This document shows positions 40,692-49,455 of a stretch of DNA of 49,563 bases, one piece after another. The notes under the pieces are model-generated. The model worked only from the letters and a program-made list of their open reading frames with translations. It had not been told where the DNA came from and made no database searches. The stretch comes from a virus, in IMG/VR virus record IMGVR_UViG_3300010403_000010, positions 1-49,563 of that record, one strand, 5' to 3'. A program made the translations under genes and the position numbers. How positions within the stretch are numbered: the stretch's first letter is position 1; each line of letters begins with the position of its first letter.

Positions 40692-40864
40692 ACGAGCAGA
40701 AGCAAAGCGAGTTGGAGCGGTGGGTGTGCTGCGAGAAGTGCGGCAAGCCGCTGGTGCGGACGTCGGAGATGTTTTTCACGTGTACGACGACCACTAAGGA
40801 CGGGCCGTGCCGCGGGCTGATCCACGAAAGACGAGTGCTAACAGCGCAAAAGAGGGTCGCATGA
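40688..40864 (+). CDS. Small zinc-ribbon-like protein
   Basis: 58 residues; ATG 40688 overlaps the clamp stop. VCCEKCGKPLVRTSE...FFTCTTTTKDGPCRG has Cys pairs in a ribbon arrangement. Its stop overlaps the nuclease start. Possibly binds DNA or the clamp; no family recognised. Confidence 0.6.
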   Translation: MNEQKQSELERWVCCEKCGKPLVRTSEMFFTCTTTTKDGPCRGLIHERRVLTAQKRVA

Positions 40865-41187
40865 TCCGCGTGGCCAAACTCACCGAAGCCGCTTTTCAGC
40901 GCCAAGTGATCCAGCTTGCGAAGCTGCGTTGCTGGAGATGCGCGCACTTCCGCCCAGCGCTGACGAAGGACGGCCGCTGGCGCACCGCGGTGCAGGCCGA
41001 CGGCGCCGGCTTCCCCGACTTGATCCTCCTCCGCGGCGCACGCTGCATCGCCGCCGAGCTCAAGGTCGGCAAGAACAAGCCCACGCCCGAGCAGCACGAG
41101 TGGCTCGCGGCGTTTCACTTGGCGGCCGTCGAAAACTACATTTGGCGTCCCGAAAATTGGGATCAGATCATGGAGGTCCTACGATGA
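40861..41187 (+). CDS. VRR-NUC nuclease (PD-(D/E)xK)
   Basis: 108 residues; ATG 40861 overlaps the previous stop. FQRQVIQLAKLRCWRCAHFRP, ADGAGFPDLILLRGARCIAAELKVGKNKPTPEQHEWL and a final amphipathic strand match the small VRR-NUC proteins of phages. Asp in GFPD and Glu/Lys in AELK form the metal site. Likely structure-specific nuclease in recombination or resolution. Confidence 0.82.
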   Translation: MIRVAKLTEAAFQRQVIQLAKLRCWRCAHFRPALTKDGRWRTAVQADGAGFPDLILLRGARCIAAELKVGKNKPTPEQHEWLAAFHLAAVENYIWRPENWDQIMEVLR

Positions 41188-41423
41188 ACGCAACCGGCCC
41201 GCCGCGCATCGAGACCACGATCGTCGTCACGCCCGAAGGCTCAAGCATGACGACGCTCACGCGCGGCTACACGGTCGAGGACTACGACGCGTGCGTCTTG
41301 GCGTCGCTGACGCACGCCGTCATGAACGCGGCCCGTGATTCGCCGCTGGGATTCGAGAAGTTCCTGGAGCGACTCTGCGAGCAGGCGACCGTGATCGCGA
41401 GCTTGACGCGGCGGGCGACGTGA
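41184..41423 (+). CDS. Small protein ending the replication operon
   Basis: 79 residues; ATG 41184 overlaps the nuclease stop. Beta-rich start (IETTIVVTPEGSSMTTLTRG), then helices (YDACVLASLTHAVMNAARD; FLERLCEQATVIASL). Its TGA sits in the left arm of the 41419 hairpin. No family recognised. Confidence 0.6.
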   Translation: MNATGPPRIETTIVVTPEGSSMTTLTRGYTVEDYDACVLASLTHAVMNAARDSPLGFEKFLERLCEQATVIASLTRRAT

Positions 41424-41448
41424 CCGCCAGACTAAGATGGCGGTCACG
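41419..41448. terminator. 10-bp perfect inverted repeat at the end of the replication operon
   Basis: CGTGACCGCC (41419-41428) pairs with GGCGGTCACG (41439-41448), loop of 10. The stop codon of the preceding gene lies in the left arm. No U-tract follows, so it may be a processing or 3'-end-protecting hairpin rather than an intrinsic terminator. Confidence 0.7.
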
Positions 41449-42508
41449 AATTCCGCGACGTGGGGCTTGCGGAGCGGCGAGCGACTTTGGTAGAGTCGGG
41501 GTAGGGAAGAAATGACCTTCCGCCCCAAGGCAAAGGAACGGAAGGTCGAAAACGTGTGGACGAGCACATTCTAGCCGCAACCGCGGCGACTCGTCCACGT
41601 CAAATTTCCGGCGGCGGAGTCCGACGTGGAAAAAAGACGCCTTCAAGCCGCCGGCCCAATAATTCGCGACACAAAAATAATGGCCCCTTACCACGGAGAT
41701 TCGTCCATTGACGAATCGTGGCGGGAGCAAGACTAGCCGCCATCGATGCGGCACGCGGGACGCCGGGGAACCCCACGCTAAAGAAACCCAGGTTAGACGG
41801 CAGCCGTTTGCCGCTCGGAAGACCCGACGTCCAGGAGCCGTAAAAGTCGACTCGTCGCCTTGGCCCATAATCGTCTGGCGATATTTCGCAGTCGCTTTCG
41901 TCAACTAACGCAAGCGACTTTCGCCAATCGATGAACCCCCAACGCAACAGGCGTTTCGATGCGGACTCCAAAGGCCGAACTCTTCCGACCGTCACGGGAC
42001 CGGGTTCTCCTGCTGGACTACCTTATCCAGCGTGGCTCTTTCCGCTCCCGTCGACGTACGCGGCGATTGGACCGTCGCAACGCAGGTAACGCCTGCCGAA
42101 TACGCAACCGTTGCGCGCCCTCCCGTCGCTTTTACGGCCCATATATAATAGGGCGGCGAAGTGGCCGCAACATGCAAGTGGTCCGCTTGTCCAAGCGACA
42201 GCGCGGCAAGCGACCGAACAGACAGTGCGTGTAAAGCACAGTCAACCAACGTGACCGCGGCGCTACGTCAGGGTAATCCACGTGGTTGTTATTAGAATTG
42301 CTGTTTCACCGTCTGAGGGGCGCACCGCCAACCGCGCAACGTCAGCGCAACCGCGACGGAACAGACAGAAGACGGCGCGCCAAAGGTTAATACAGTAGGG
42401 CACGGTGCATGCACGGCGTGGGTGTACGGCATACCACGTAGGCGGTGGGCGTGGGGCTTGCGTACGGGGCACGTGGGCGGGTATCGTGGGGCGTGAGGGG
42501 GTAGACCA
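41424..42508. other. 1.1-kb non-coding region rich in inverted repeats
   Basis: No reading frame here looks like a real gene. Perfect or near-perfect inverted repeats follow one another: GACCTTCCG/CGGAAGGTC (41514-41547), GTGGACGAG/CTCGTCCAC (41556-41598), CCAC...GATTCGTC/GACGAATC...GTGG (41691-41721), AGTCGCTT/AAGCGACT (41890-41919), GCTGGA/TCCAGC (42012-42031), CAACCAACGTG/CACGTGGTTG (42243-42288). An AT-rich TATATAATA patch (42142-42150) is flanked by GCCC/GGGC. It separates the replication and packaging operons and could hold an origin, packaging site or structured RNAs. The motif TGGATTACCC also occurs leftward near 42271-42281. Confidence 0.7.
42475..42501 (+). promoter_or_regulatory. 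G-quadruplex-forming motif over the ribosome site
   Basis: GGG-C-GGG-TATCGT-GGGG-CGTGA-GGGGG: four G-runs with loops of 1, 6 and 5 bases, within the usual limits for a stable quadruplex. The last run serves as the purine-rich ribosome site for ATG 42509. More G-runs lie just upstream (42448-42467). Confidence 0.6.
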
Positions 42509-42622
42509 ATGGCTAAGGTGAAGTCGGTGTCGTTCAACTTCGGGGCCAACAAGGCGAAGCCGAAGAAACCACGGCCCAAGCAAGGCGTTCGCGTCCACAA
42601 AGGCGTGGCGTACGGTTCATGA
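42509..42622 (+). CDS. 37-residue basic protein
   Basis: ATG 42509; MAKVKSVSFNFGANKAKPKKPRPKQ is strongly basic and short. Overlaps the PLD-like start (ATGA); NFG also appears at the start of that protein (MNFGGMMRPVSFGAG), suggesting the two may share a leader or derive from a split. Could bind DNA. No family recognised. Confidence 0.6.
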   Translation: MAKVKSVSFNFGANKAKPKKPRPKQGVRVHKGVAYGS

Positions 42623-43236
42623 ACTTCGGCGGCATGATGCGTCCCGTGTCGTTCGGGGCCGGCAGTCGCAAGTCTGCCGACGAACGCGATGGCGTGCCGA
42701 AGCCTATGGCGCGAGCAGTATCCAATCGTCACCTTGCGGCGATACGCGAGGCGTCCGAAGTGCTCGCGGTTCTGCCGTCTCAGGGCGAAAGCCTTCACGC
42801 GATCATGACCGGGCGTTATGATCTCACCGACCTCTTGGACGCGATGTTCGGGAAGCTTGGCCGCGTCGCCGAGATGCGGATTGCGACGCTGTCGTTCAAC
42901 CAGAACAACGTCAGGCAAATCGGCGGATGGATCGGCGGCAAGACGCCGCTTGTCGGACGCGTCACTGTGCTTTGCTCGCTCTTCTTTCAGGACCACAATC
43001 CCGAAACGTACGAGGCGCTTCGCCAATCGCTTCGCAAGGGCGACCGGCTGGCGGCGACAAGGAACCATTGCAAGGTCGTCACGTTGCGATTCGAGAGCGG
43101 CGAACGCATGGCGATGGAGGGGTCGGCGAACCTGCGGACGAACGGAAACCGAGAGCAATTCGCGCTGTACAATGACGCCGTTTTGCACGATTGGCATGCA
43201 GCGTGGATCGACGACCAGGTGGGGCATGGCAAATAA
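42619..43236 (+). CDS. Phospholipase D-superfamily-like protein
   Basis: 205 residues; ATG 42619 overlaps the previous stop. The C-terminal part carries one HKD-type motif: NHCKVVTLRFESGERMAMEGSANLRTN, with H-x-K and GSANL spaced as in PLD nucleases such as Nuc. A single motif implies dimeric action. It lies just before the terminase genes, so it could be a packaging-associated nuclease or a defence/anti-defence nuclease. The N-terminal ~100 residues are helical. Confidence 0.65.
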   Translation: MNFGGMMRPVSFGAGSRKSADERDGVPKPMARAVSNRHLAAIREASEVLAVLPSQGESLHAIMTGRYDLTDLLDAMFGKLGRVAEMRIATLSFNQNNVRQIGGWIGGKTPLVGRVTVLCSLFFQDHNPETYEALRQSLRKGDRLAATRNHCKVVTLRFESGERMAMEGSANLRTNGNREQFALYNDAVLHDWHAAWIDDQVGHGK

Positions 43237-43729
43237 GTCAACCAAGGTTGAAATCCTTCGCCGCGTCGAGCAAGTGATGAAGATTATCCTGTTCGGCGGA
43301 GAGTTCTCAGACATTCGCCAATACTCGTCAGAAAAGGACGAAAATACAAAGCGTCCGCGATGGGGCGTGTGCGATCGCACACTGCACACGTACCAGCAGC
43401 AAGCGTACGAACTGATCGAGCAGCAAGTCGAGAAGCGGCGGGACCGTATCTTCGCCCGCCACGTACAGCAGCGGCGGCAAATGCTGGCGCTCGCGATGGA
43501 GGCGGGCGACCTCTCGACTGCGTTGCAAATCGTGAAGGACGAAGCGGCACTTCACGGTATCTATCCGAAGACGAACGTGGCCGTCACGCTCGAATCGGTG
43601 ACGATGGAAGTCGTTGAGGAGATCGTCGACAAGAGGGGGCCGGACACACCGGGAATTTTCAAGCGGCATGACACGAACGGTTCAACGGCAAATCGGGCTG
43701 TCGAAAGCCCAGCAGGCGTTCCGCAATAG
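43226..43729 (+). CDS. Putative small terminase subunit
   Basis: 167 residues; ATG 43226 overlaps the PLD-like gene by 11 nt. Helical, with VEILRRVEQVMKIILFGGEFSDIRQYSSEKDE, a possible HTH, then a coiled-coil segment (YELIEQQVEKRRDRIFARHVQQRRQML). It overlaps the large terminase by 62 nt. Small terminases recognise pac/cos DNA; identity here rests on size, helical/HTH character and position. Confidence 0.65.
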   Translation: MANKSTKVEILRRVEQVMKIILFGGEFSDIRQYSSEKDENTKRPRWGVCDRTLHTYQQQAYELIEQQVEKRRDRIFARHVQQRRQMLALAMEAGDLSTALQIVKDEAALHGIYPKTNVAVTLESVTMEVVEEIVDKRGPDTPGIFKRHDTNGSTANRAVESPAGVPQ

Positions 43730-44987
43730 CAAGGCGCTCTACCGCGGCTTCGTGGGCGGTCGCGGGGCCGGCAAGACCTGCGTCGGCGCATACGACCTTA
43801 TCCGCCGGGCAAGACCGAATCGCACATACCTAGTCGGGTCGCCCACCTACACCATCCTGGATGACACAACGCTGCCGACATTCCGCGCGGTTGCGGAAGA
43901 CCTCGGCGTATTCAAGTGCATCAAGAAAACGCCACGTCCGAACATCGAGATCCGCACCGGCAAGACCACGGTCGCGACCGTGCGATTCCGCTCGATGGAA
44001 GATCCCGATACGGCCCGCGGACCCAACCTGAGCGGTGCGTGGCTCGACGAAGCGTCGGGCATGGTTCGCGGAGCCTTCGACATCGTCATCGGCTCCCTAC
44101 GCGAAGCTGGCGAGCAGGGTTGGCTATCCGCCACGTTTACGCCGCAAGGGCTGTCGCACTGGACGTACGAGATGTTTGGGACCAATCGTCCCAATACGGA
44201 AATCTTTCACTCCGCGACACGCGACAACCCGTACAACCACGAGTCGTTCGCCGCCACGCTCGCGCAGACGTACACGGGAGCGTTCGCGGAGCAGGAACTC
44301 GAAGGTAAGTTCGTCGACGAAGACGAGTCGTTCGCCGTTCTGCCGGCGACGTGGGTGCGTGCCGCGATGGAGCGGTGGCAGGAGGGCCCGCCGCCCGCGA
44401 CGCCGCTGTCGTCGCTCGGCGTCGACGTCGCGTACGGTGGCGCTGACCGCACCGTGATCGCGCGGCGCTACCGGCACTGGTTCGCGCCGCTGCTCAAGTA
44501 CAGCGGCTCACAAACGCCCAGCGGCGCCGCTGCGGCGTACTTCGTGCGGCAGTCGATGGGGCAAGAGCCGACGGCGCTCATCAACGTCGACGGCATCGGC
44601 TATGGGGCTGCGTGCTGCGAGGCGCTGACGCAGATGCACCCGCGATTGCAGGTGATGCCCGTCAACTTCGGCGCGGGCTGCGATTGCCGAGATCGTACAC
44701 AACTGTTTACTTTCTTGAACATCCGCGCATTCGCCTACTGGTCGCTGCGCGAGGCGCTCGACCCGACGTCGGGGATGGCGCTGGCGTTGCCGCCCGATCG
44801 CGAACTCGAAGCGGAGTTGACGGCGGCGCGGTGGACGGCGGTCGGCGGAGTGGTTAGGATTGAGCGGAAGGAAGACATCAAGAAGCGCATCGGGCGTTCT
44901 CCCGACTGCGCCGACGCCGTGGCGCTGGCGGTGCTGCTGCCTGGATTCGGGGGCGAGCCGCTGGCGCCGATCAGACTCAGCGCGTGA
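43668..44987 (+). CDS. Terminase large subunit
   Basis: 439 residues; ATG 43668. N-terminal ATPase: Walker A GGRGAGKT (~30-37), SPTYTILDDTTLP, Walker B LSGAWLDEAS (~120-129), ATFTPQG coupling motif. C-terminal RNase-H-like nuclease: LGVDVAYGGADRTVI, INVDGIGYGAACC and DCADAVALAVL provide the Asp ligands. It translocates and cuts DNA at the portal. It ends 2 nt before the fifth leader hairpin. Confidence 0.93.
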   Translation: MTRTVQRQIGLSKAQQAFRNSKALYRGFVGGRGAGKTCVGAYDLIRRARPNRTYLVGSPTYTILDDTTLPTFRAVAEDLGVFKCIKKTPRPNIEIRTGKTTVATVRFRSMEDPDTARGPNLSGAWLDEASGMVRGAFDIVIGSLREAGEQGWLSATFTPQGLSHWTYEMFGTNRPNTEIFHSATRDNPYNHESFAATLAQTYTGAFAEQELEGKFVDEDESFAVLPATWVRAAMERWQEGPPPATPLSSLGVDVAYGGADRTVIARRYRHWFAPLLKYSGSQTPSGAAAAYFVRQSMGQEPTALINVDGIGYGAACCEALTQMHPRLQVMPVNFGAGCDCRDRTQLFTFLNIRAFAYWSLREALDPTSGMALALPPDRELEAELTAARWTAVGGVVRIERKEDIKKRIGRSPDCADAVALAVLLPGFGGEPLAPIRLSA

Positions 44988-44989
44988 CG

Positions 44990-45014
44990 TTCCTGGAGGG
45001 TGATGCCCCAGGAG
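44990..45014 (+). promoter_or_regulatory. Leader hairpin copy 5 (before portal gene)
   Basis: TTCCTGG (44990-44996) pairs with CCAGGAG (45008-45014), bulged A44997, GG/CC, loop GTGATG (45000-45005). The AGGAG ribosome site is in the stem, 6 nt before ATG 45021. It begins right after the terminase stop. Confidence 0.87.
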
Positions 45015-45020
45015 CGACCG

Positions 45021-47681
45021 ATGACCGCGATCAACGGAACGAAGCCCTCGCCGACGCGCGACGAGATCAAGGCCCGCCGCCGCCGCGTCCGCGAACAGCT
45101 TGAACTGCAAAAGATCGAGCAACTCGAATCGATCCTGTGGGACGGCTTCGGCGGCTCCGATCTGTGGTTCGCGATGCGCGAGCGCTACGGCGGCGGCGCG
45201 AGCGGCACGGAGTGGGTGCCGATCTCGAACACGTCGGACCGCAAGAAGGGCCAGAACTGGCCGCTGTGGCGCACCGAGGTCGAACTCGGCGAGCTGCGGC
45301 AGAAGTCGCGCATCGTGTGCCAGTCCAACGACGCCGCGATCTGCTTACTCGGCAACCTGCAGAATCACATCGTGGGCAAAGGATTCACGTACAAGTGCCA
45401 ACCGAAGAAGGGGCTCGACCAGTCGCCCGAGGCCGGCGTCCAGGCCGGCGCCGGCGTCGACCAAATCGTGAACGCGACGCAGGCGTTCGTCGACAAGTTC
45501 CTTGCGGTCAATCGCTGGACGGCGACGATCAACCCGTCGCTGCTGACGTCGCCCGGCGTGGGCAGTCGCGAGCGCGAGACGGTGCGGCGCACGTACCGCG
45601 ACGGCGAGACGTTCCTGCGGCTATTCCAGGCCGACGGCGGTATGACGTACGTGCGCTTCGTCGAGCCGGAGCAGGTGACGCAGAACGGCGGCGCGAACCT
45701 CCAGGAGAGCGAAGGGTGGAGCTTCGGTATCCAGCACGCCATGGAGCCGTTCGAGGACGAGGAACGTCGCGTCGCGTACCACGTGCAGTACAAGTCGTTC
45801 GATTCGGGCGAGGGCGCGCAGGGCGAGATCGTGCCGGCCGCGGAGATGGTTCACGTCAAGCTTCCCGACGAGGACGCTGCGATCAAGCGCGGCACGCCGG
45901 CGTTCAGCTTCGACACGCTCGACGCGTTCGTGCGTGGCTCGAAGGGCCAGCGCAATCTGAGCATCGCGGCGAGCATCCAGGCGGCGACGGCGGAAATGTG
46001 GAAGCACCAGGTGGGGACGGTGCAGCAGATCACGTCGATCGCGCAGGGGCTGAGTCAGCGGCAATACGACGACCCGATCAGCGGCAAGACGAAGTACGTC
46101 GACAAGATCGATCCGGGCTCGATCCGCCGCATTCCCGCCGGCATGGAGCCGGTGCCGATGAACTTCGCCACGGGCTCGAAGCAGGAGTTTATTGCCGTGT
46201 GGCAGGGCGATTACCGTGCCGGCTCGCGGGCGTTTCAGGCGCCCGAGTATTTCACCGGCGACGCGAGCAACGCGAACTACTCGTCGACGAAGGAGGCGGG
46301 CACGCCGTGGGTGATCGCGTCGGAAGTGATTCAGACGCACTTCGGCGCGGTGTTCGCGTTCGTCGTGTGGAAGGCGATTGCGTACGCGATCCAGTGCGGA
46401 CTGCTGCCGCCGCAAGCACTGCAAGTCGTCGAGTTGCAAGTGGAGCCGACGGCGGTGCCGCCGACCGATCCCTTGCAAGCGGCGCAGGAGAACCAGATTT
46501 ACGTGTCCACGAAGATCAAGAGCCGCAAGACGGCGCAGATGGAGCTGGGCCTCGATCCCGACCACGAGGACGCGAACATCGAGGAGGACGAGCAGCGGTT
46601 CGGGATGGGCGCGGGCGGCAATCCGCTGGCGGCGATGATGGGCGGCGATGATGGCGGCGGAGCCCCCGGTGGCGCACGGGCCCCGAGTTTTCCGGGTGGA
46701 AATCAATTGGCGGAGTCGTTCGACGAGGGCGATCATCCGCGGGCCAGCGACGGGCGGTTCGGTAGCAAGGCGGGCGACCACGCTCACGCGCAGTCGCGAA
46801 GCGCGAAGACGTCAGAGCAACACGCCGCCGCTTCGGAGGCGCACGCCGACGCGGCAATGCACCATCGGACAGCGTCCCGCAACACGACGGGCGACGAGCA
46901 AAAGCGGCATTTGCAAACGGCGGCGGAGCATGAGCGGTTCTTTCGTTACCACGCTGATCGTGCGGCTAACGTCGACGCTCCGAAGAAAGTGGAGACGTGG
47001 GCCAGTTACGTCTCCAAGATCCCCGCGAAGGTGTATTCGGCCGTGAAGGAGAAGGTGCAGTCGCGGCACGCGGCACTCAAGGAGCGATACGGCGACGGTA
47101 TGGCGATGGCGATCATGGGCGCCGGCATTGCCGGCTTGCCGATTCCCGTGCCGGGCTCGTCGCTGATCACGGCCGCCCCGGTGATTGTCGCGGCCGAACT
47201 GGTGCGGGCGTTCAAGGGTGCACTTGCCCAGGACACGAAGTTCGGATCGATCCAGGAGAGCGACGAGCCGCAACTGACGCCCGACGAGATCGAGCAACTC
47301 GGCAAGCAGTTCATCGCGGAACTGCTCAAGGATTGCGGCGTCGACGTGACCGAGTCGTTGCTCGAAAGCTTTACCGGCATCGACGCCAACGGGCACAAGT
47401 GGGTGAACGGCAAGCAAGTGCCGATTGACGCCACGACGACCGACGACCACGCGGACACGCTCAAGGCGCTGCACGCGGCGTCGATCACGCCGCAGCACGA
47501 TCCGCAGCACGTGAAAGACGTGGTCGCGAAGATGGCGGCCACGCTGCCGACGTTGCAACTCAAAGAGGTCGCGAAGAAGTTCGGGATCAACAACACCGGG
47601 GCTTCGAAGGTGGCGATCGCGGACGCGATCCACCGCAAGATCGTGGATCGGCGGGAGATGTTTCAGCGGACGCAGCGATGA
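45021..47681 (+). CDS. Portal protein (lambda-like) with long C-terminal extension
   Basis: 886 residues from ATG 45021 (the in-frame ATG in the hairpin loop is rejected because the ribosome site follows it). Residues ~1-540 look like a lambda gpB-type portal: RVREQLELQKIEQLESIL, RTYRDGETFLRLFQADGG, VHVKLPDEDAAIKRGTPAFSF, DYRAGSRAFQAPEYFTGDASNANYSSTKEAGTPW. At ~568 the motif GDHPRASDGRFGS opens a ~320-residue extension with helical, Ala/His-rich and glycine-rich hydrophobic segments (MAIMGAGIAGLPIPVPGSSLI) and a SAP-like end (LKEVAKKFGINNTGASKVAIADAI). The extension exceeds normal portal length and may be a fused head protein. Confidence 0.85.
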   Translation: MTAINGTKPSPTRDEIKARRRRVREQLELQKIEQLESILWDGFGGSDLWFAMRERYGGGASGTEWVPISNTSDRKKGQNWPLWRTEVELGELRQKSRIVCQSNDAAICLLGNLQNHIVGKGFTYKCQPKKGLDQSPEAGVQAGAGVDQIVNATQAFVDKFLAVNRWTATINPSLLTSPGVGSRERETVRRTYRDGETFLRLFQADGGMTYVRFVEPEQVTQNGGANLQESEGWSFGIQHAMEPFEDEERRVAYHVQYKSFDSGEGAQGEIVPAAEMVHVKLPDEDAAIKRGTPAFSFDTLDAFVRGSKGQRNLSIAASIQAATAEMWKHQVGTVQQITSIAQGLSQRQYDDPISGKTKYVDKIDPGSIRRIPAGMEPVPMNFATGSKQEFIAVWQGDYRAGSRAFQAPEYFTGDASNANYSSTKEAGTPWVIASEVIQTHFGAVFAFVVWKAIAYAIQCGLLPPQALQVVELQVEPTAVPPTDPLQAAQENQIYVSTKIKSRKTAQMELGLDPDHEDANIEEDEQRFGMGAGGNPLAAMMGGDDGGGAPGGARAPSFPGGNQLAESFDEGDHPRASDGRFGSKAGDHAHAQSRSAKTSEQHAAASEAHADAAMHHRTASRNTTGDEQKRHLQTAAEHERFFRYHADRAANVDAPKKVETWASYVSKIPAKVYSAVKEKVQSRHAALKERYGDGMAMAIMGAGIAGLPIPVPGSSLITAAPVIVAAELVRAFKGALAQDTKFGSIQESDEPQLTPDEIEQLGKQFIAELLKDCGVDVTESLLESFTGIDANGHKWVNGKQVPIDATTTDDHADTLKALHAASITPQHDPQHVKDVVAKMAATLPTLQLKEVAKKFGINNTGASKVAIADAIHRKIVDRREMFQRTQR

Positions 47682-49000
47682 ACCGCCTCCTCACGTCCCG
47701 CCTGACCGCCCACAGCGAAGCCCGCCAGATCGAGGCGAGCAACCTCGCAGACGCCGCCGCTCTTGCCGTTGACGCCGTCGTTGCCCGCCAGTGGCGGCGC
47801 ATCCTCAACACGCTCGGTACGCCGATCATCGCCACCGCTCAGCGGCACGCGTTCCGCGAACTCCTCGCCGTGCTGCCGGCCGCGAAGGCGTCAGTAGCCG
47901 ACTCGCTGCGGAAGATCGCCCGGTGGGGACATACCACGGCCAGGGCGAGTCTCAAGACAACCCTCCCACTGGGCTACCTTCGCGCTGCCGCCATCACGAA
48001 TACCGCCGAGTCGCTCATGGAGGACACGGGCCCCGGCGAGAAGCCCGGCATCCTCGAACTCATCCTGCGCACGATTGGCGGCGACGACGAGAGCGTCGAA
48101 TCGCGCATCCGATCGCTATTAAGTCCGTCGCTGAACGTCAACCAGCAAAAGGCCGTATACCTCGATTATTTGTTCCCGCCGCCGTCGCCCGCGGTCGTTG
48201 ACGAGATCGTGTATGCGCCCGTCAACGGCGCCACGTGGGAGCAGCGGCTCGAAGGCGCAACGCGGACGAGTGCGACGCCGGCGCAGCTTGCGAGCGTCGT
48301 GGCTCAGGGTGTGGCCCAGGGCAAGAGCCAGCGTGAGATCGCGAAGGATCTGCTGCCGGTCGTCGACGGCGTGCGGTCGTCGGCGCGGCGGATTGCGCGG
48401 ACCGAGTCGCTTCGTGTGGCGGGGGCAATCCAGGAGCGGGCGTGGGACGGTCTCGGCGACATGATGATCGGCTTGCAGATTCGGGCGACGCTCGACGATC
48501 GGACGCGGCCGGAGCATCGGCTGCGCAACGGCACGATCTATTACCGCGAGCCGAAGGCCGGGCAGGAGAGCATGGACTATATGCCGCACCCGCCGCTCGA
48601 AGCCGACGGCACGATGGCGTGGAACTGCCGTTGCTTCACGACGCCCGTCTTGGCTCCGCCCGACTACCTCGACGAGGCCGCGAAGAAGCTATTCGCCGAG
48701 ACGCCGGCATTCCGCAACGATCCGGCGACGTACGCAGAGTGGTTCGCGAGTGCGGACGAGAAGTCGCGGCGGCTTGCGGTGGGCACGCGGCGCTACGAGG
48801 CGGCGCGGGCGGTGACAGGGGAGGCGAAGCCGTCGTACGCAGTATTCGTTGATCCGACGCAGCCGGACGCGATCCTGAGCGTGACGCATATCCAGTCGGA
48901 GACGGCGGGGGAGAGGGCGCACCGCGTGGCTGTCGTGGGGCGGCTCGTGGACGAGAGGCGGGAGTTAATCAAGAGGGTGGAAAGGCTTGGACTTGCTTAG
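47678..49000 (+). CDS. Head morphogenesis protein (Mu F / SPP1 gp7-like)
   Basis: 440 residues; ATG 47678 overlaps the portal stop. The C-terminal half has the family core: ARRIARTESLRVAGAIQERAW, LDDRTRPEHRLRNGTIYY and MPHPPLEADGTMAWNCRCFT. These proteins bind the portal and act in head assembly or genome ejection. Convergent with the leftward gene at 48997. Confidence 0.85.
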   Translation: MNRLLTSRLTAHSEARQIEASNLADAAALAVDAVVARQWRRILNTLGTPIIATAQRHAFRELLAVLPAAKASVADSLRKIARWGHTTARASLKTTLPLGYLRAAAITNTAESLMEDTGPGEKPGILELILRTIGGDDESVESRIRSLLSPSLNVNQQKAVYLDYLFPPPSPAVVDEIVYAPVNGATWEQRLEGATRTSATPAQLASVVAQGVAQGKSQREIAKDLLPVVDGVRSSARRIARTESLRVAGAIQERAWDGLGDMMIGLQIRATLDDRTRPEHRLRNGTIYYREPKAGQESMDYMPHPPLEADGTMAWNCRCFTTPVLAPPDYLDEAAKKLFAETPAFRNDPATYAEWFASADEKSRRLAVGTRRYEAARAVTGEAKPSYAVFVDPTQPDAILSVTHIQSETAGERAHRVAVVGRLVDERRELIKRVERLGLA

Positions 49001-49455
49001 CGTTCATCCTCGCAGTCGATCAAATCGCGGCTATCCAGCAACACCCGCTTCGGCTTCCGCTCTTTCTTCGGCGCGGCCCACTTCGCACGCAATCGTGAGC
49101 CGTTAATGTCGATCACGTCGTCCGCGTGCCACAGATCTTGCTTCGCCGCCGCACGCCGTCTCCGCAGTTCTACGAGTTCTTCCCACGTGGTCACGGTCGC
49201 GGGCTTCGGCGAGCTTCGGCGTGGCTTGTAGAGTTTCGGCTTGATGCACTCAAGGCACTTTTTGTGGAACTCGATCGGAAATTTTGCGGCCAACTTTTTG
49301 CGCCGCTTGGAGTCGTGAGCGTGATCGAGGCCGGCGACCTTGACGAAGTTGCTCGCGTGCCACTTTTCCGCATACCGGCTTGACGCGGCGCGTACTTTGT
49401 TGGCGATCGAGTGCGCGATTGCGACGTGCTTTTTTAAGCTCGGATTCCGTGCCAA
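48997..49455 (-). CDS. Basic protein of unknown function, leftward
   Basis: 152 residues; start TTG 49455 with GGAGG upstream; it crosses the origin of coordinates in the circle. Rich in Lys/Arg (KKHVAIAHSIANKVRAASSRYAEKW; SKRRKKLAAKF; PKLYKPRRSSPK). HKKCLECIKPK supplies a Cys pair, and HASNF...LDHAHD gives several His, so a metal site or HNH-like remnant is possible but unproven. It stands alone on this strand in the head module, a typical place for a moron or homing-type insert. Confidence 0.65.
   Translation of the reverse strand: MARNPSLKKHVAIAHSIANKVRAASSRYAEKWHASNFVKVAGLDHAHDSKRRKKLAAKFPIEFHKKCLECIKPKLYKPRRSSPKPATVTTWEELVELRRRRAAAKQDLWHADDVIDINGSRLRAKWAAPKKERKPKRVLLDSRDLIDCEDER

Noticed and set aside
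41320-41904. Leftward 194-codon frame in the non-coding region
   Set aside because: It crosses several strong inverted repeats, has no ribosome site and no domain-like pattern; the region is better read as non-coding.
42121-42149. Rightward promoter at TATAAT 42144
   Set aside because: A good -10 box, but no -35 at 16-18 bp; a leftward pair (TTGCGG and TATATA) is about as likely, so neither is called.
41600-43389. Other leftward frames over 41600-43389
   Set aside because: They overlap the PLD-like and small terminase genes and the non-coding hairpin region; composition typical of shadows.
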